A DNA stretch of 64,000 nt from Adiantum capillus-veneris (GCA_014529385.2 CM043948.1:82317760-82381759), one strand, 5' to 3'; shown: positions 12,005 to 24,770, counted from the first letter of the stretch. The notes: generated from the letters alone by a model not told the origin. Numbers and translations: made by a program.

Positions 12005-15000
12005 GCTAGGGATAACCATTAAGATATAGTCTTTCAAGGGGTGAGAAAGAATAACCATTAAGATATAGTCTTATAGGTTGGACAAGTGGTGGACCTTAAC
12101 ACCCAAATATTCTTAATATAATGATAGAGAGTGGAAAAGTGGTGAATCTTGAGAGCAAACCACTCATGCTACTAGCGAATAGGTTGGACAATTGTTGATC
12201 TTGAATGTAAACTCCCATGTACAAAATAACGTGGGTTTAAGGTATTTCGATGGAGCCTAGAATCTTGGAGATATGGTGCAGCTTGCTTCTCTTCATGTTT
12301 CAATGGAGTCTATCTTGGACAAATGGTGGAGCATCCTTCTCTCCATGTTTCAATAGACCCTAGCTTAGACAAGTGGTGGACCTTTGCTTCTCTCTATGTT
12401 TAATAGAGTTAGCTTGGACAAGTGGTGGACCTTGGAACCAAACCCCCCATGTAAAACCTTTCATGGTCACTCCAAGTGGTCAGAAAGAATAACCATTAAG
12501 ATATAGTCTTATAGGTTGGACAAGTGGTGGACCTTAATACCCAAATATTCTTAATATAATAACACAGAGTGAAAAAGTGGTGAATCTTGAGACCAAACCC
12601 CTCATGCTACTAGCGTTAATAGGTTGGACAACTGGTGGACCTTGAATGTAAACCTTCCATGTTTCAATAGAGTTAGCTTCGACAAATGGAGGAGCACCTT
12701 CTCTCCATGTTTTCAATGGAGCCTAGCTTGGACAAGTGGTGGACCTTTTGCTTCTCTCTATGAGAAGAATAAAGTTAGCTTGGATAAGTGGTGGACCTTG
12801 GAACTAAACCCCTATGTAAAACATATCATGGACATTTCAAGTGGTGAGAAAGAATACCCTTTAAGATATACGCTTATAGGTTGGACAAGTGGTCGACCTT
12901 AACACCTAGATCTTCTTTATATAATGACATAGAGTGGAAAAGTGGTGAATCTTGAGACCAAACCACTCATGCTACTAGGGATAATAGCTTGGAAAAGTGA
13001 CTGACCTTGACGTTAAACCCCACATGTAAACAAATATCGTGGGTTTAAGGTATTTCAATGGATCCTAGAATCTTGGAGACATGGTGCAACTTGCTTCTTT
13101 TCATGTTTCAATGAAGCCTATCTTCCACCAATGGGGATCATCCTTCTCTAAATGTCTCAGTGGAGCCTAGCTTGGACAAGTGGTGGACCTTTGCTTCTCT
13201 CTATGTTTCCATAGAGTTAGCTTGGACAAGTGGTGGACCTTGAAACCAAACCCCCATGTAAAACATATCATGGTCATTCCAAGTGGTGAGAAATAATACC
13301 CTTTAAGATCTAGCCTTATAGGTTGGACAAGTGGTCGACCTTAGAACCTAGATCTTCATAATATAACGACATAGAGTGGAAAAGTGGTAAATCTTGAGAC
13401 CCAACCACTCATGCTACTAGGGATAATAGCTTGGAAAAGTGACTGACCTTGACGTTAAACCCCACATGTAACAAATCGTGGGTTTAAGGTATTTCAATGG
13501 ATCCTAGAATCTTGGAGACATGGTGCAGATTGCTTCCCTTCATGTTTCAATGGAGCCTATCTTGGACAAATGGTGGAGCATCCTTCCTCCATGTTTCAAT
13601 GGAGCCTAGCTTGGACAAGTGGTGGACCTTTGCTTCTCTCTATGTTTCAATAGAGTTAGCTTGGACAAGTGGTGGGCCTTGGAACCAAACTCCCATGTAA
13701 AACCTATCTTGGTAACTCCAAGTGGTGAGAAAGAATAAAGTTTAAGATATGGCCTTATAGGTTGGACAAGTGGTGGACCTTAGCACCCATATATTCTTAA
13801 TAGAATGACATAGAGTGGAAAAATGGTGAATCTTGAGACCAAACCACTCATGCTACTAGAGATAATAGGTTGGACAAGTGGTGGACCTGAATGTAAACCC
13901 CCCATGTACAAAATATCATGGGTTTGAGGTATTTCAATGGAGCCTAGCATCTTGGAGACATGGTGTAGCTTGCTTCTCTTCATGTTTCAATGGAGTGTAT
14001 CTTGGACAAATGGTGGAGCATCCTTCTCTCCATGTTTCAATGGACCCTAGCTTGGACAAGTGGTGGACCTTTGATTCTCTCTATGTTTCAATAGAGTTAG
14101 CTTGGACAAGTGGTGGACCTTGAAACAAAACCCCCATGTAAAACCTATGCTGGTCACTCCAAGTGGTGAGAAAGAATAACCCTTAAGATATAGCCTTATA
14201 GGTTGGACAAGTGGTGACCTTAACACCCAAATATTCTAATATAATGACATAGAGTGAAAAAGTGGTGAATCTTGAGACCAAACCACTCATGCTACTAGCG
14301 TTAATAGGTTGGACAAGTGGTGGACCTTGAATGTAAACCCCCATGTTTCAATAGAGTTAGCTTCGACAAATGGTAGAGGATCCTTTCTCCATGTTTCAAT
14401 GGAGCCTAGCTTGGACAAGTGGTGGACCTTTGTTTCTCTCTATGTTTCAATAGAGTTAGCTTGGACAGGTGGTGGACCTTGGAGCCAAACCCCCATGTAA
14501 AACATATCATGGACATTTCAAGTGGTGAGAAAGAATACCCTTTAAGATATACCCTTATAGGACAAGTGGACAAACGACCTTAACACCCAGATCTTCTTAA
14601 CGTAATGACATAGAGTGGAAAAGTGGTGAATCTTCAGACCAAACCACTCATGCTACTAGAGATAATAGGTTGGACAAGTGGTGGACCTTGAATGTAAACT
14701 CCCCATGTACAAAATATCATGGGTTTAAGGTATTTCAATGGATCTTAGCATCTTGAGACATGGTGCAGCTTGCTTCTCTTCATGTTTCAATGGAGCCTAT
14801 CTTGGACAAATGGTGGAGCATCCTTCTCTCCATGTTTCAATGGACCCTAGCTTAGACAAGTGGTGGACCTTTGCTTCTCTCTATGTTTCAATAGAGTTAG
14901 CTTGGACAAGTGGTGGAACTTGGAACCAAACCCCCATGTAAAACCTATCATGGTCATTCCAAGTGGTGAGAAAGAATACCCTTTAAGATATAGCCTTATA

Positions 15001-15785
15001 GGTTGGACAAGTGGTGGACCTTAACACCCATCTTCTTAATATAATGACATAGAGTAGAAAAGTGGTGAATCTTGACATCAAACCACTCATGCTACTAGTG
15101 ATAATAGGTTGGACAAGTGGTGGACCTTGAATGTAAACCCCCCATGTACGAAATATCATGGGTTTAAGATATTTCAATGGAGCCTAGCATTTTGGAGACA
15201 TGGTGCAGCTTGCTTCTCTTCATGTTTCAATCAAACCTGGCTTGGACAAATGGTGGAGCATCCTTCTCTCCATGTTTCAATGGAGCCTAGCTTGGACAAG
15301 TGGTGGACCTTTGATTCTCTCTATGTTTCAATAGAGTTAGCTTGGACAAGTGGTGGACCTTGGAACCACCCCTATGTAAAACCCATCATGTGCATTCCAA
15401 GTGGTGGTAAATAATACCATTTAAGATATAGCCTTATAGGTTGGACAAGTGGTGGACCTTAACACCCAGATCTTCTTAATATAATGACATAGAGTGGAAA
15501 AGTGGTGAATCTTGAGACCAAACCACTCATGCTACTAGGGATAATAGGTTGGACAAGTGGTGGACCTTGAATTTAAACCCCACATATACAAAATATCATG
15601 GGTTTAAGGTATTTCAATGGAGCCTAGCATCTCAAAGACATGGTGCATCTTGCTTCTCTTCATGTTTCAATGGAGCCTATTTTGATGGACAAATGGTGGA
15701 GCATCCTTCTCTCTCCATGTTTCAATGGACCCTAGATTGGACAAGTGGTGGACCTTTGCTTCTCTCTATGTTTCAATATAGTTAG
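12005..15785 (+). repeat. forward array of diverged monomers
   Basis: These are the same monomers as in the higher-order block, but with many substitutions and indels and no a/b alternation. Several lack sub-units (for example around 12630-12730 and 14330-14410). Decay away from a homogeneous core is the usual pattern for tandem arrays kept uniform by unequal exchange. Confidence 0.92.
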
Positions 15786-15935
15786 CCTATATTAGACAAT
15801 TAGTAGACCTCCAATCTCTCCATGTTGTCTAGAGCTAAGCTTGGACAAGTGGTGGACCTTACTTCTCCCTTCCCTTAGTTTACTAGCTTAAATGATCACT
15901 ATGTATACTTGCTTAGATCTAGCTTGAACAAGTGG
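15786..15935 (+). repeat. array-end module, forward copy
   Basis: This stretch (tagacaattagtagacctcc, a Cys-poor spacer with ttgtctagagctaagcttgg, then gtatacttgcttagatctag) is not a normal monomer. Its reverse complement appears at about 24600-24770 and again at about 30410-30590, in each case where an array begins next to coding sequence. Here it lies immediately before the acceptor of the ParB-like exon. Confidence 0.8.
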
Positions 15936-16013
15936 TGGAACTTGTATTCACACAAACTTAATCCATTACAAAAAAGTATATGTTAAAATAACATTTGGTT
16001 TTTTTTGTTTCAG

Positions 16014-18670
16014 GAAAGATGGCTCCAAAAAAACAGGTTGCAAGGGTTGCTGTCTCAGTTGACTATACTTGCAATGATCTTAGGAAATGGTATTTGGACA
16101 TACATGGTATAGAGGGTGCACAATTTCATAAGGTGCATCTATTTATTGCCAAAAAGGATAATGACAGCTTGTTTGAAGATGTTGGACAAGTTGTGGAAGC
16201 ATCTGTCTCTGTAGTTGATAGTCATCCAGAGGTGGAATGCATTGACATTCTAGTTCCAATGAATCTAGAATTTCAACTATCTCCAGGAGCATATGCATTG
16301 GAGCGCATGTCTAGAAACAAAGAAGAGACAATGTTTTCTCGAGGATGGAAGTTTGCAGAATCAAATCCAAATATCACAGCAGATCAACTTCAAAGCTCCA
16401 TCATTGCCACACTACAACGAAAAAAGGTGAAAGCTTCACGACCACCATCCACAAAGAAGCAAGCAAAAGTGCAGAAAGTAGAAGCTAAGCGAACTAGCTC
16501 CATTTTGGATGTAGACAAGGCATCTTTGGCATCCTCATCAACAGAGGGTTCAATGTCAAAGATGAGAATTGTGGATCCAGATGTTTTAGAAGCTGAGGCC
16601 ATGAAAGGACAAGAAAAAGATACAGGTGGAATGAATAAGTACATAAATTATTTTCCTTTCCAATATAGGGAATTTGATATCCCTATTCAAAATTGTTGGC
16701 TTGCTCCTGATCACTATAATGCACGTATTATGGATAAAAAACACGCTGAAAGTGTGTTATTTGGATTTTCACGGAGTACGACCAAGCCTGCAGCATGTGC
16801 ATATTTGATGCCTGTTCGAAATGCAAAAATCAAGAAGGGGACTCCTTTGGCAGTAGAAGAGGTAGAGGAGCAAAAAATTAAAGATTATCATTATTGGATT
16901 CTTGATGGGCAGCATTCAATCTATGCTGCAAAAGTTTTGCTTCACAATGAACAAAACAACAAAGAGATCTTTGAAAGACTGATTAGCGTGTATAAATTTA
17001 GAAAGGCTCGCATTGTTGTGAATGCTCCTCCATTTGTTGCAACTGCTAATATCTGCCATTGCAAATGAGGAGGCTCAGGCATTGTATGTCAAGCAACCTT
17101 ACAGCCAAATATTGAGACATTTACGGAGTCAATGGATCTTCGCAGGACGACCACCAAAGCAGCAAGTGGAATTGCAGAGGGACATGCATCTCGTGCCGGA
17201 TGGGATGTAAGTTATTTTCTTTGTCTTTTTGATAGTGTTTAATTAACAAATCTTGCTCAATAGTTTAATTATTTCTCTATTTCTTTTCAGGGTTTTCTTC
17301 GATTGGCAAGAATGAGTGCAGCAGCAAGTTGGATTGCTAAACAGGCACACATGGTCACCTACTCTGATTTAGTTTATGATTGCTGGATAGAAATCATTGA
17401 AAATCTAGAAGAGGAGAATAAGAAACCCCCAACAACTGTATTTAGATATCTTTGTGGCCTTGAGGAATCAGAGGTAAAGACTATTCAAGAAGAGATTAGA
17501 GATGAGAAGATTTTACTGTCAAAGAGTGCAAAGGATGGTGATGCAACTGACATGTATGATCGAATCAAGCAGTTGAAGCAAGACAAATTGATTCAAGATG
17601 CACTTCTTGAAGGCTTCAACAATTTGAATGAGTCTTCACCATGTAAAGACTGGAGGAGGTGGTCAAAATGTATAACATCAATGATGTTGTTTATAAAACA
17701 ATTTTAATGCTATGCGAGGAATGGATCAGATCTAGTTTGACGCGTGGAACAAAGAAAATGGCTTTTCCAGATGGAGCAATAAAATACATGCAATGGGCAA
17801 TTCACCTTCAAAAGGAGAAAACTGAGCCTAGAGATTTGCCATGGTCAATCTATGTGGTGAGCCTACAAATGGAAGGCAATCTCTACTTGATGCGCCACTT
17901 CAATAATAAAGTGCCTATTGGCTTATGTGTTTTAGATATGACAAAAAACGTTGGAGGCAATTTGAAGTGGAGTGAGGAGACATTTAACAATGCTTTGGAT
18001 GGGATCTTGGCTATTGCTGGAGGGTCAACAGATCCTGGATTTGTCTTTCTTGCATTTGTGGATTTCACTAACTTCACAAAATTGCAATGTGCCTTTCACG
18101 CCATGGGAGATAATTTGAGCTACCATTGTTGTGGTGCATTGCATCACTTTCCATCAGCTCCTTGCAAAGGAGCAATTCAATTCCTAACAGTTATTGCCTT
18201 CTTGGACAAGGCAATGCATTTGAAGACCTGAGAAGAAGATCAGAGGAACATCCCATGCCAATTGATTGTTCTCTTCTTCAAGTAGCAGATAACGATATGT
18301 CAGATTTGCAATATTTGGAGGCCAAAAAAAGAGCTTTGGTCAAGCACTACATTCGTACATATTGTTTTGAAGACCGCAAGCTTGTTGATGTTTTTGGTGA
18401 TGGCTCCTTGGTTGCACAAGAAGGAATACAACAGAAAAAAGAAGTCATCTGCTTAATTGATAGTGTGGAGGAGGCAAAAAAGCATGGAGACCATGCTGCT
18501 AGACTTTGTTAAGTCTCATGAAGATATAGAAAAATGGGCTGGACTTCAACAATCCACTTCGCAATCAGGCGACATTGTGCCTGTTACAGAGGAGTGCTCT
18601 CCACAAAGAGAAGAAGAACAACAACAACACCATCCTCTGTCAATGGAGGACTTTTTGGAAATGGAGACAC
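16014..18670 (+). pseudogene. ParB-like (DGQH) and degenerate DNA-methyltransferase-like protein, frameshifted
   Basis: Two exons are visible. The first follows a poly-T/cag acceptor (cag 16011-16013) and runs to a GTAAGT donor at 17207. The second starts after ttttcag at 17291 and ends at a GTATGT donor at 18671. Translation plausibly starts at ATG 16019. An N-terminal region of about 200 residues is unknown to me and includes a Lys-rich stretch. A ParB/sulfiredoxin-like segment follows, with WILDGQHSIYAA at about residues 293-304, DGQH being the hallmark. Further on, a W..ETFNNALDGI segment resembles the region after the DPPY motif of beta-class N4/N6 methylases, with the DPPY itself degraded to LDMTKN. 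A segment LVDVFGDGSLVAQEG (about 18380-18425) looks like the SAM-binding motif. ParB-like plus methylase fusions are known in phages and bacteria. The frame changes near 17045 and again before the donor, and also near 17655, 18205 and 18480, so this is a pseudogene or has assembly errors. Catalysis is doubtful. Confidence 0.6.
17207..17290 (+). other. 84-bp intron
   Basis: The intron starts GTAAGT and ends in a pyrimidine-rich ttctttTCAG. Joining 17206 to 17291 keeps the frame (...GWD then GFLRLARM...). Its short length contrasts with the kilobase-scale introns flanking the block. Confidence 0.8.
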
Positions 18671-21275
18671 GTATGTTTTGAGTTTCTTGTGCATGTTAGT
18701 GTTTCTTGTTACTGATTTGATACTCTTAATGTTAGATTTTGCTTTATATAGTATTGATTGAGCTTGTATTTTTTATCTCAAGCATTCAAGGTTTGAATGT
18801 AAATAGTAAATTACTTGAGTTTTTGAATGGTGGATCTGTAGACTAGACAAAAACTAAAACATTTAATACTCACAAAGACTTAATTACTTAAGAGCTTGAA
18901 CTCAATAAGTTTTGGACCTTTTATCAATACCCCCTTTGATATGATACATTAGATCGTAGCATGGTTAAATGGTGATGCTTCATAAATTGAACCTAGCTTA
19001 GACAGGTGCTGGAGCCTAAATTTAAACTAACCTTGCTAGAAGGGAGCTTATGTTTGGACTTTGAGAGAAAACAGCAAAGTAATCAATTAGAGCATAGATT
19101 AGAGACATGTGGTGGTGGCCGGCCTTAGAGACCAAAATCTTAATGAGCTTGAAAGGTATTTAAGTACTGCAATTTACTTAGTTTTAGTACTCATTAAATG
19201 CATAGCTTGACAAAAGGTGGACCTTACATGGATCCTAATTTCAAGAGGTGTGGTAGACCTTCAAAACAAGCTCATATAGCTTGGACATGTGGTAGACCTT
19301 GCATGAAGACTAGTTTAGACAAGTGTGGTACACCTTGTAACCAACACCCATTGTTTTATTTAGCTTGGACAAGTGGTGGACCTTGCTTTTTTGTTTCAAT
19401 GGAGCATATTTTGGGACAGGTGTAGACTTGTTTCTCTCCATGCTACAATGGAGAGAAACTTTAGCTTGGACAAGTGGTGGACCTTGTTTTTATGTTTTAA
19501 AAAGGAGCATATTTCGGACAAGTGGTAGACATAGTTTTCTCCATGGTTCCAATGGAACCCACCTCAGACAAGTGAAGTACCTTGAAACCAAACCCCCATA
19601 ATACAACCTACTAAATAGGTTGGAAAATTGGTAGGATATGAAACCATCCATGATAGAGCATAGTATAGGTGAAAACGTAGTGGTCCTTATATCAATTACC
19701 CATGCATAGCTTGGAAAAGTGGTGGACCTTGATTCTCTCTATGTTTCAATGGATCCTATCTTGGACTAGAGATATATCTTACTTAGTTCCATGCTTCAAT
19801 GGATTGTAGCTTGGATAAGGAGTGGAACTTCAAACAAAACTCCACAGCATAGCATATATTAACAATTCATGGGTTTTATAGAGATTGTCCTGCCTATTTT
19901 GGAGAGTTGGTACACCTTTATTCTCCATTCTTCAATGGATCTGAGGTTGGACAAGCGGAGCTGGAGAAGTGGTCAACCTTAAAATGAAACCTCCCATGCT
20001 ACAACCCATCATAGATCGTATATGTAGTGGACCTTGAAACTCTTTTATGTCCCTAGCTTAGAGAAGCATTGCACTCTTGATTATCTCCATACATGAAGGC
20101 AAGGTTGGACAAGTGGTGGACCTTCAAACCAGAATCTCTATGCAATAATAGGCAAGTGGTGGAGCTTGTTTTCTCCTTGTTCCAATGGAGCCTAGCTTAG
20201 ACAAACAATGGAGCTTGCTTCTCTCCATGTTTCAATGGATCCTAGCTTAGAAAAGTGGTGGAGCTTTGCTTCTCTCCATGTTCCAATGGACCATAGCTTA
20301 GACAAGTGGTAGACCTTGAAAAACACCCCCGTATACAACATATTATGGGGTTTTCATGTTTCAATGGCTCCTAGCTTGGACAAATGGTAGAGCTTGCTTC
20401 TCTTTATGTTTCAATGGATCCAATCTTAGCCAAGGGGGTGGACCTTGAAACAAGAATCCCCCCCCCCATGTACAACGTATTATGGGTTTTGAAAGCACTG
20501 GGAGAGAAATAATAGCTTTGATAAGTGGTGGACCTTGCTTCTCTCCATGCTTCAATGGAGCCGAGGTTGGACACATGTTGGAGAGAAGATGGTTGCCCAT
20601 GAAATAAGACCATGCATGCTATAATCAATCATATGTTGTACACATGGTGGACCTTGCAATTGTTTTATATGCCTAACTTGGACAAGTGGAGGACCCTTGA
20701 TTACCTCCAGATATCAACAACAAGCCAAGTTTGGACAAGTGTAGTACCACCAAACCAGAATCTATATGCTACAATAGAGTATAGGTAGGACACGCGATGA
20801 ACCTTGATATCAAACCATCCATGCTACTAGAGATGATAGGTTTCACATGTGGTGGAACCTTGTATCAATGTTCTATGTGTAGTTTTTGACTAGTGATAGA
20901 CCTTGAAACTAATCCCTCTAGGCTACAAGAAAAAAGAGATGGATGAGGAGGCTAGACTACTTTTGTTGCATCAATGCATCCCATGTTACCACATATACTA
21001 TAGGGTTCTTGGATAAGTGTTGGATCTTGTGTCAATGCTCCATGTCTAGCTTGGACAAGTGGTGGACCTTGGTTCTCTCTATGCTTCAAATGGGCAATAG
21101 ATTGGAGACACAGTGGCCTTTTTTTTCCAATGATTTTATTTTTTGGAAACCTTGGAGGCACCATGTAAGAGGCACTCTAAGTCTTCCATACAATGGACCT
21201 ATTGGACTATAAAATAATGATATCTTTCTTTGATATTGTCATTATTTTATGCATAATATTTTCTTCTTTTTGCAG
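18671..21275 (+). repeat. putative intron filled with diverged forward core repeats
   Basis: The sequence lies between the GTATGT donor at 18671 and the acceptor tttttgCAG ending at 21275, which join in phase 1. From about 18960 to 21090 it holds degenerate forward copies of the core and of the gtttcaatgga sub-units, spaced irregularly (for example 19365-19382, 19463-19482 and 21050-21071). I see no other gene here. A poly-C run lies at 20458-20467. Confidence 0.75.
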
Positions 21276-21832
21276 ACACAAAGGAGTTAAGTGATATAAA
21301 ATCTAGATGTATTTCACACTATGATTGGCATGAAGATCCTTTTGGGACACCAACTTTTCCTATTCCCAAAGATGTAATTTTCCATATTAACGGTGTGGAT
21401 TTTGAAGTGCGACTTTCATGTATTGAAGGAGCTGGTTATGGGCTATTTGTGCATACTACCCTGGAAAGTGGTTTGACTATTCTAAACTATGGAGGGCATA
21501 AGTATAGATTTCAAGACTGGAAAAAGATATGCAAAATATTTCCAAGAGCTTATAAATATTCTCTTCTAGAGGATCCAAACATAGAAGAAGAGGAAGATCA
21601 ATCATACATTATTGGTTGTGTAGAAGAAGGAAACGTGTCGGGCTATATAAATAGTTCTCACAGTACAAATGTCTGTCCCAACGTACGCTATACATTTGAT
21701 CCAAATTTGCCACCTTGGCATAAATGCACCTCTTCACACATCAAGTCAGAAGAATATGGCCATGTATGCATTGAGACTATTTGTCAAGTTGAAGCAGGAG
21801 AAGAGTTGTTTGCTGACTATAACTTTACTTGA
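21276..21832 (+). CDS. SET-domain exon (putative protein lysine methyltransferase), terminal exon
   Basis: The exon follows ttcttctttttgCAG and is in phase 1. Its first complete codon is at 21278, in frame with the upstream methyltransferase-like exon. The stop is at 21830-21832. The translation carries SET hallmarks in order: GAGYGLFV (the GxG loop), then a ...NYGG strand, then SGYINSSHSTNVCPN, which matches the N-H-S..PN pseudoknot region, and finally AGEELFADYNF, matching the GEEL..DY motif with the catalytic Tyr. SET proteins transfer methyl groups from SAM to lysines, usually on histones, in the nucleus. A Cys-rich post-SET region is missing and the protein ends right after the DY motif. 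No frameshift is seen. If it is not spliced to the upstream exon, an internal ATG at 21309-21395 would have to serve as start. Confidence 0.75.
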
Positions 21833-22474
21833 CATTGTAAAGTATTGTACATGGATGGAAATCTCAAGTACATGCATCATTTTCATTTTTCATGGATGAA
21901 ATCTCAAGTGAATATAACATTTGATTATTGTTTAGTTTATGCTCAACGAGAATCTAGAGTGCTCTTATGCTTTGTGTGTTGTCTAACATATTTGACTACC
22001 TTGGCCATAGAATCTTGATTCTACTCTAGATTTGTGATAAATCTTACCAAAATTTAATCAATGTCTAGGTTGGACAAGTGGTGGGGCTTCAAACATTACT
22101 GTCTTAAACAAGTGGAGTTATCTTACTTGAATAAGTGGTGGCCTTTGAATCCAAATCTAAGCCAAATCTCTAATTATTTTCTTGTAGTCTAGGTTGGACA
22201 TTTGGTGGACCTTGTATCCATGTTTCCTCAACAAGGGTGGCTTTTAGTTTTCACTTTAAGTACTCATCTTTAATAAAGTGTAGGATGGAAAATGTTGAGT
22301 TAGTAGATTGTATTTTAGACAAGTGGTGTTTGGTGTACGAATGCTGAAAATGGTTGCAAGGATTCTAACAACGACTTTACCTTAAATAAATTTCTTACTA
22401 GGAGTTCTACATATAAATATGGTGAATAAAATTCTAGTGGTTTTGAGATACCATTTGTGTGTGTGTTTTCTTAG
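21833..22474 (+). other. non-coding sequence between the SET and FCP1-like exons
   Basis: A few degenerate forward core copies lie at 22069-22085, 22193-22212 and 22316-22328. The segment ends in a poor but usable acceptor (gttttcttAG, 22474). It could be the 3' UTR of the SET form and the intron of the FCP1-like form at once. Confidence 0.6.
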
Positions 22475-23674
22475 ATTCACAAACTGGGATGGATAACGCT
22501 CCTATGGTTCAGTCAACAACTATAGAATCCATAGATTCTATGGTTTCTAAAGTGCCCAAGATGGATGATATTTCTATACTAGAGTCTAGTGTTGTGCAAC
22601 TTGAGCAAGCTTCCAATAATGAGAACCAAGAAATCGATGCTTCAAAAATGCAACATACATCAAAAGAGACTGAAAAGTCCACTCACGAGCTATTGCCAAT
22701 TGGTACTACGTCATGTAGCGTAGATGTTGAGAAATCCATGCTTACAATTATATTGGATTTAAATGGTCTATTGTTGAAACGTTCCCCTCAACCATCCTCA
22801 CACCACAACTCAGTGCAAATGGATTCAAAAAGATATATTATACTCAGGCCAGGTTGCATCCAATTCTTGAAGACTATTTTACAAAGGTTTAATGTTGCAA
22901 TTTGGTCGACAGCTACTAGGAATAATGTGTATCAAATCCTTGCAGCACTAAACAACTTAGCTGAGGATACATTGCCTTTCTTTGCAATTTGGTCGCAAGA
23001 TGTTTGCTACACCGCTCAAACTCAAAAATTGTTTAGACCCGACAATCCAAACGTTGAGGCAATGTTCAAGCCTCTAGCCAAAATTGCCATGGGGTTTGAA
23101 TGTGATCCACAAAGAACAGTGCTTATTGATGACTCTCCTTACAAGGGATGTATTTCACCAGCAAACAATTGCATTTTTCCACCACAATTTGATGCTGAGA
23201 AGATGGTTGACAATATGCTCTTGGAGGAGCTACTGCCATACTTGATTCAGCTTGATGAGAGAAGGGATGTGCGTGATTTAATTGCTTCTAATCGTTATGG
23301 ACAACCTATAGTGACAAATGATAGTGAATACAAACAAATCATGGAGTATTGGAAGCAGAAAAATGATGTTTGGTCAGCTAAGGTGTTCTTTACAAGAAGA
23401 ATACCACCTGCAAAAGGTGACAGAGATGAAACTATCATTGAAGATGCAAGTGACACAAGCCACCGCAATGAAATGAGAAGAGCCCAAATACAAGAGATCT
23501 TGGCAAAGGAGCGTACACCCATTGAAAGCATGAAGGCGTCACAATTGACCACTTTAGCTAGGCAATTGGGTTGTAACACAAAAGGAGTTTTGAAGGCAAC
23601 CACAGCAAAGGCTTATATAAATAAGGTGAAAGCTGAGAACAATCTTCTAAGGCTGGATAGAAAGCAACCCTAAG
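22475..23674 (+). CDS. FCP1/NIF-like phosphatase-domain protein with a possible SAP-like C-terminus
   Basis: One long open exon with stop TAA at 23671-23673. If unspliced, translation could start at ATG 22489, giving about 394 residues. An acidic, Ser/Thr-rich N-terminus of about 80 residues is followed by a haloacid-dehalogenase fold of the FCP1/SCP type: motif I ILDLNGLLL (the second Asp of DxD is Asn), motif II WSTATRNN, a KPLAKI lysine, and motif IV VLIDDSPYKG. FCP1-family enzymes dephosphorylate Ser/Thr, classically on the RNA polymerase II C-terminal domain. Plant members with DLNGLL are common in my recollection, and replacing the second Asp should impair catalysis. The tail (ESMKASQLTTLARQLGC...) resembles a SAP/HeH-type helix-turn-helix, low confidence. 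The acceptor is phase 1 like those of the neighbouring exons. A donor (AAG|GTACTA) sits one base after the stop. Confidence 0.75.
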
Positions 23675-23767
23675 GTACTAGTGACATGTCATATATTCTT
23701 GATACACATGCTTGAACACTCATGTGCATGGTATCTAACAAATCTTTCTTTTTATTCCTTCTTGCAG

Positions 23768-23930
23768 GATCTTACAAAGGATACTACTAGATGGAGCTCA
23801 ATCAATAGAGATTTTGATATTTTTGCTCAAAATAATGAAGCAGTCACCTACATTTTTTGTTTATCAATTTCTTGAGAGACTTTATTTTAGTTTGTAATCA
23901 TCAAATGAAATGAAAAGTATCCGTCTTATT
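23768..23930 (+). other. possible 3' UTR exon of the FCP1-like gene
   Basis: The segment begins after a pyrimidine-rich tract ending ttcttgCAG at 23767. It is paired with the donor at 23675, just after the stop codon, implying a 93-bp intron in the 3' UTR. No coding is expected here. The end is approximate, as I saw no clear polyadenylation signal. Confidence 0.45.
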
Positions 23931-24599
23931 AAGATTGTTGATCTTTTTCTTGTTCAAACCTTTCAATTGTGATTTATAGTTTTGTTAGCATGAGATTGTG
24001 CTTTTTTAGTTTGAAAAAAACTGTCAAAGATCCAAGTCTTTTTGGCTTTACTTAAGTTATTAATTGTGAAAGATCCAAGTTTTTTTTCTTTACTTAAGTT
24101 ATTGATTGCCTATGTAATAGTCCTTAAAACAATATCGGATGGCTTTCTTGCTCCCATGTCTCACATTGGTCTTTAGGTAAGACAAGTGGTGACCTTGAAA
24201 GTATGGTCTCATATCTCGATCAAGTGAAGAGACATGAAGCTTAAATATCACTACTATGTATCTAGTGTTAAACTCCATCGAGACAAAGACTAGATAGCCA
24301 AATTGCAGTCGAGTTTAAGTGAAAAATCCATTTGAGCTAAGGTAAAACTTATAGTGCCTCATTTTTCTAGGATTCTATCCCATCAAGGAAGTTATAATCT
24401 AGCACAAACCAATTAAGACTCTTTTGGAGCCTAGATAGGACAATTCGTGGAACTTATGAAACTTATTATTGAGTTAGAGTCTAGTTTAGATAAGCAAAAG
24501 ATCTTCAAACCAGCACTTGGTCTTACTATTCAATATTCAAAGTCCCTTGAGGCTAACAAATTACATACCCACTTGTAACCTAACTAATGAGTAATTATA
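23931..24599. other. non-coding stretch with one degenerate core copy
   Basis: The sequence is AT-rich and lacks a gene. The last forward core copy (gacaagtggtgaccttgaaa) is at about 24181-24200. After this the repeat family switches orientation. Confidence 0.6.
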
Positions 24600-24770
24600 T
24601 AGATCTAAGCAAGTATATATAATGAGTCTTCAAACTAATAATCCAAGGGAAGAGAGTAGCAAGGTCCACTACTTGTCCAAGCTCAGCTCTAGACAACATA
24701 GAAAGATGCTAGTTCTACTAATTGTCTAATTATAGGCATGGAGAAATGATAGAAGGTTGACCACTTGTCC
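24600..24770 (-). repeat. array-end module, first inverted copy
   Basis: This is the reverse complement of the module at 15786-15935. It contains gatctaagcaagtatatata, gtctagacaaca-type sequence and ctactaattgtctaatta. It marks where the inverted array starts, downstream of the FCP1-like exon. Confidence 0.8.

Noticed and set aside
17207-17290. Reading the frame changes in the ParB-methylase block as additional tiny introns
   Set aside because: Only 17207-17290 has convincing donor and acceptor signals. At the other frame changes there is no GT..AG pair of plausible size.
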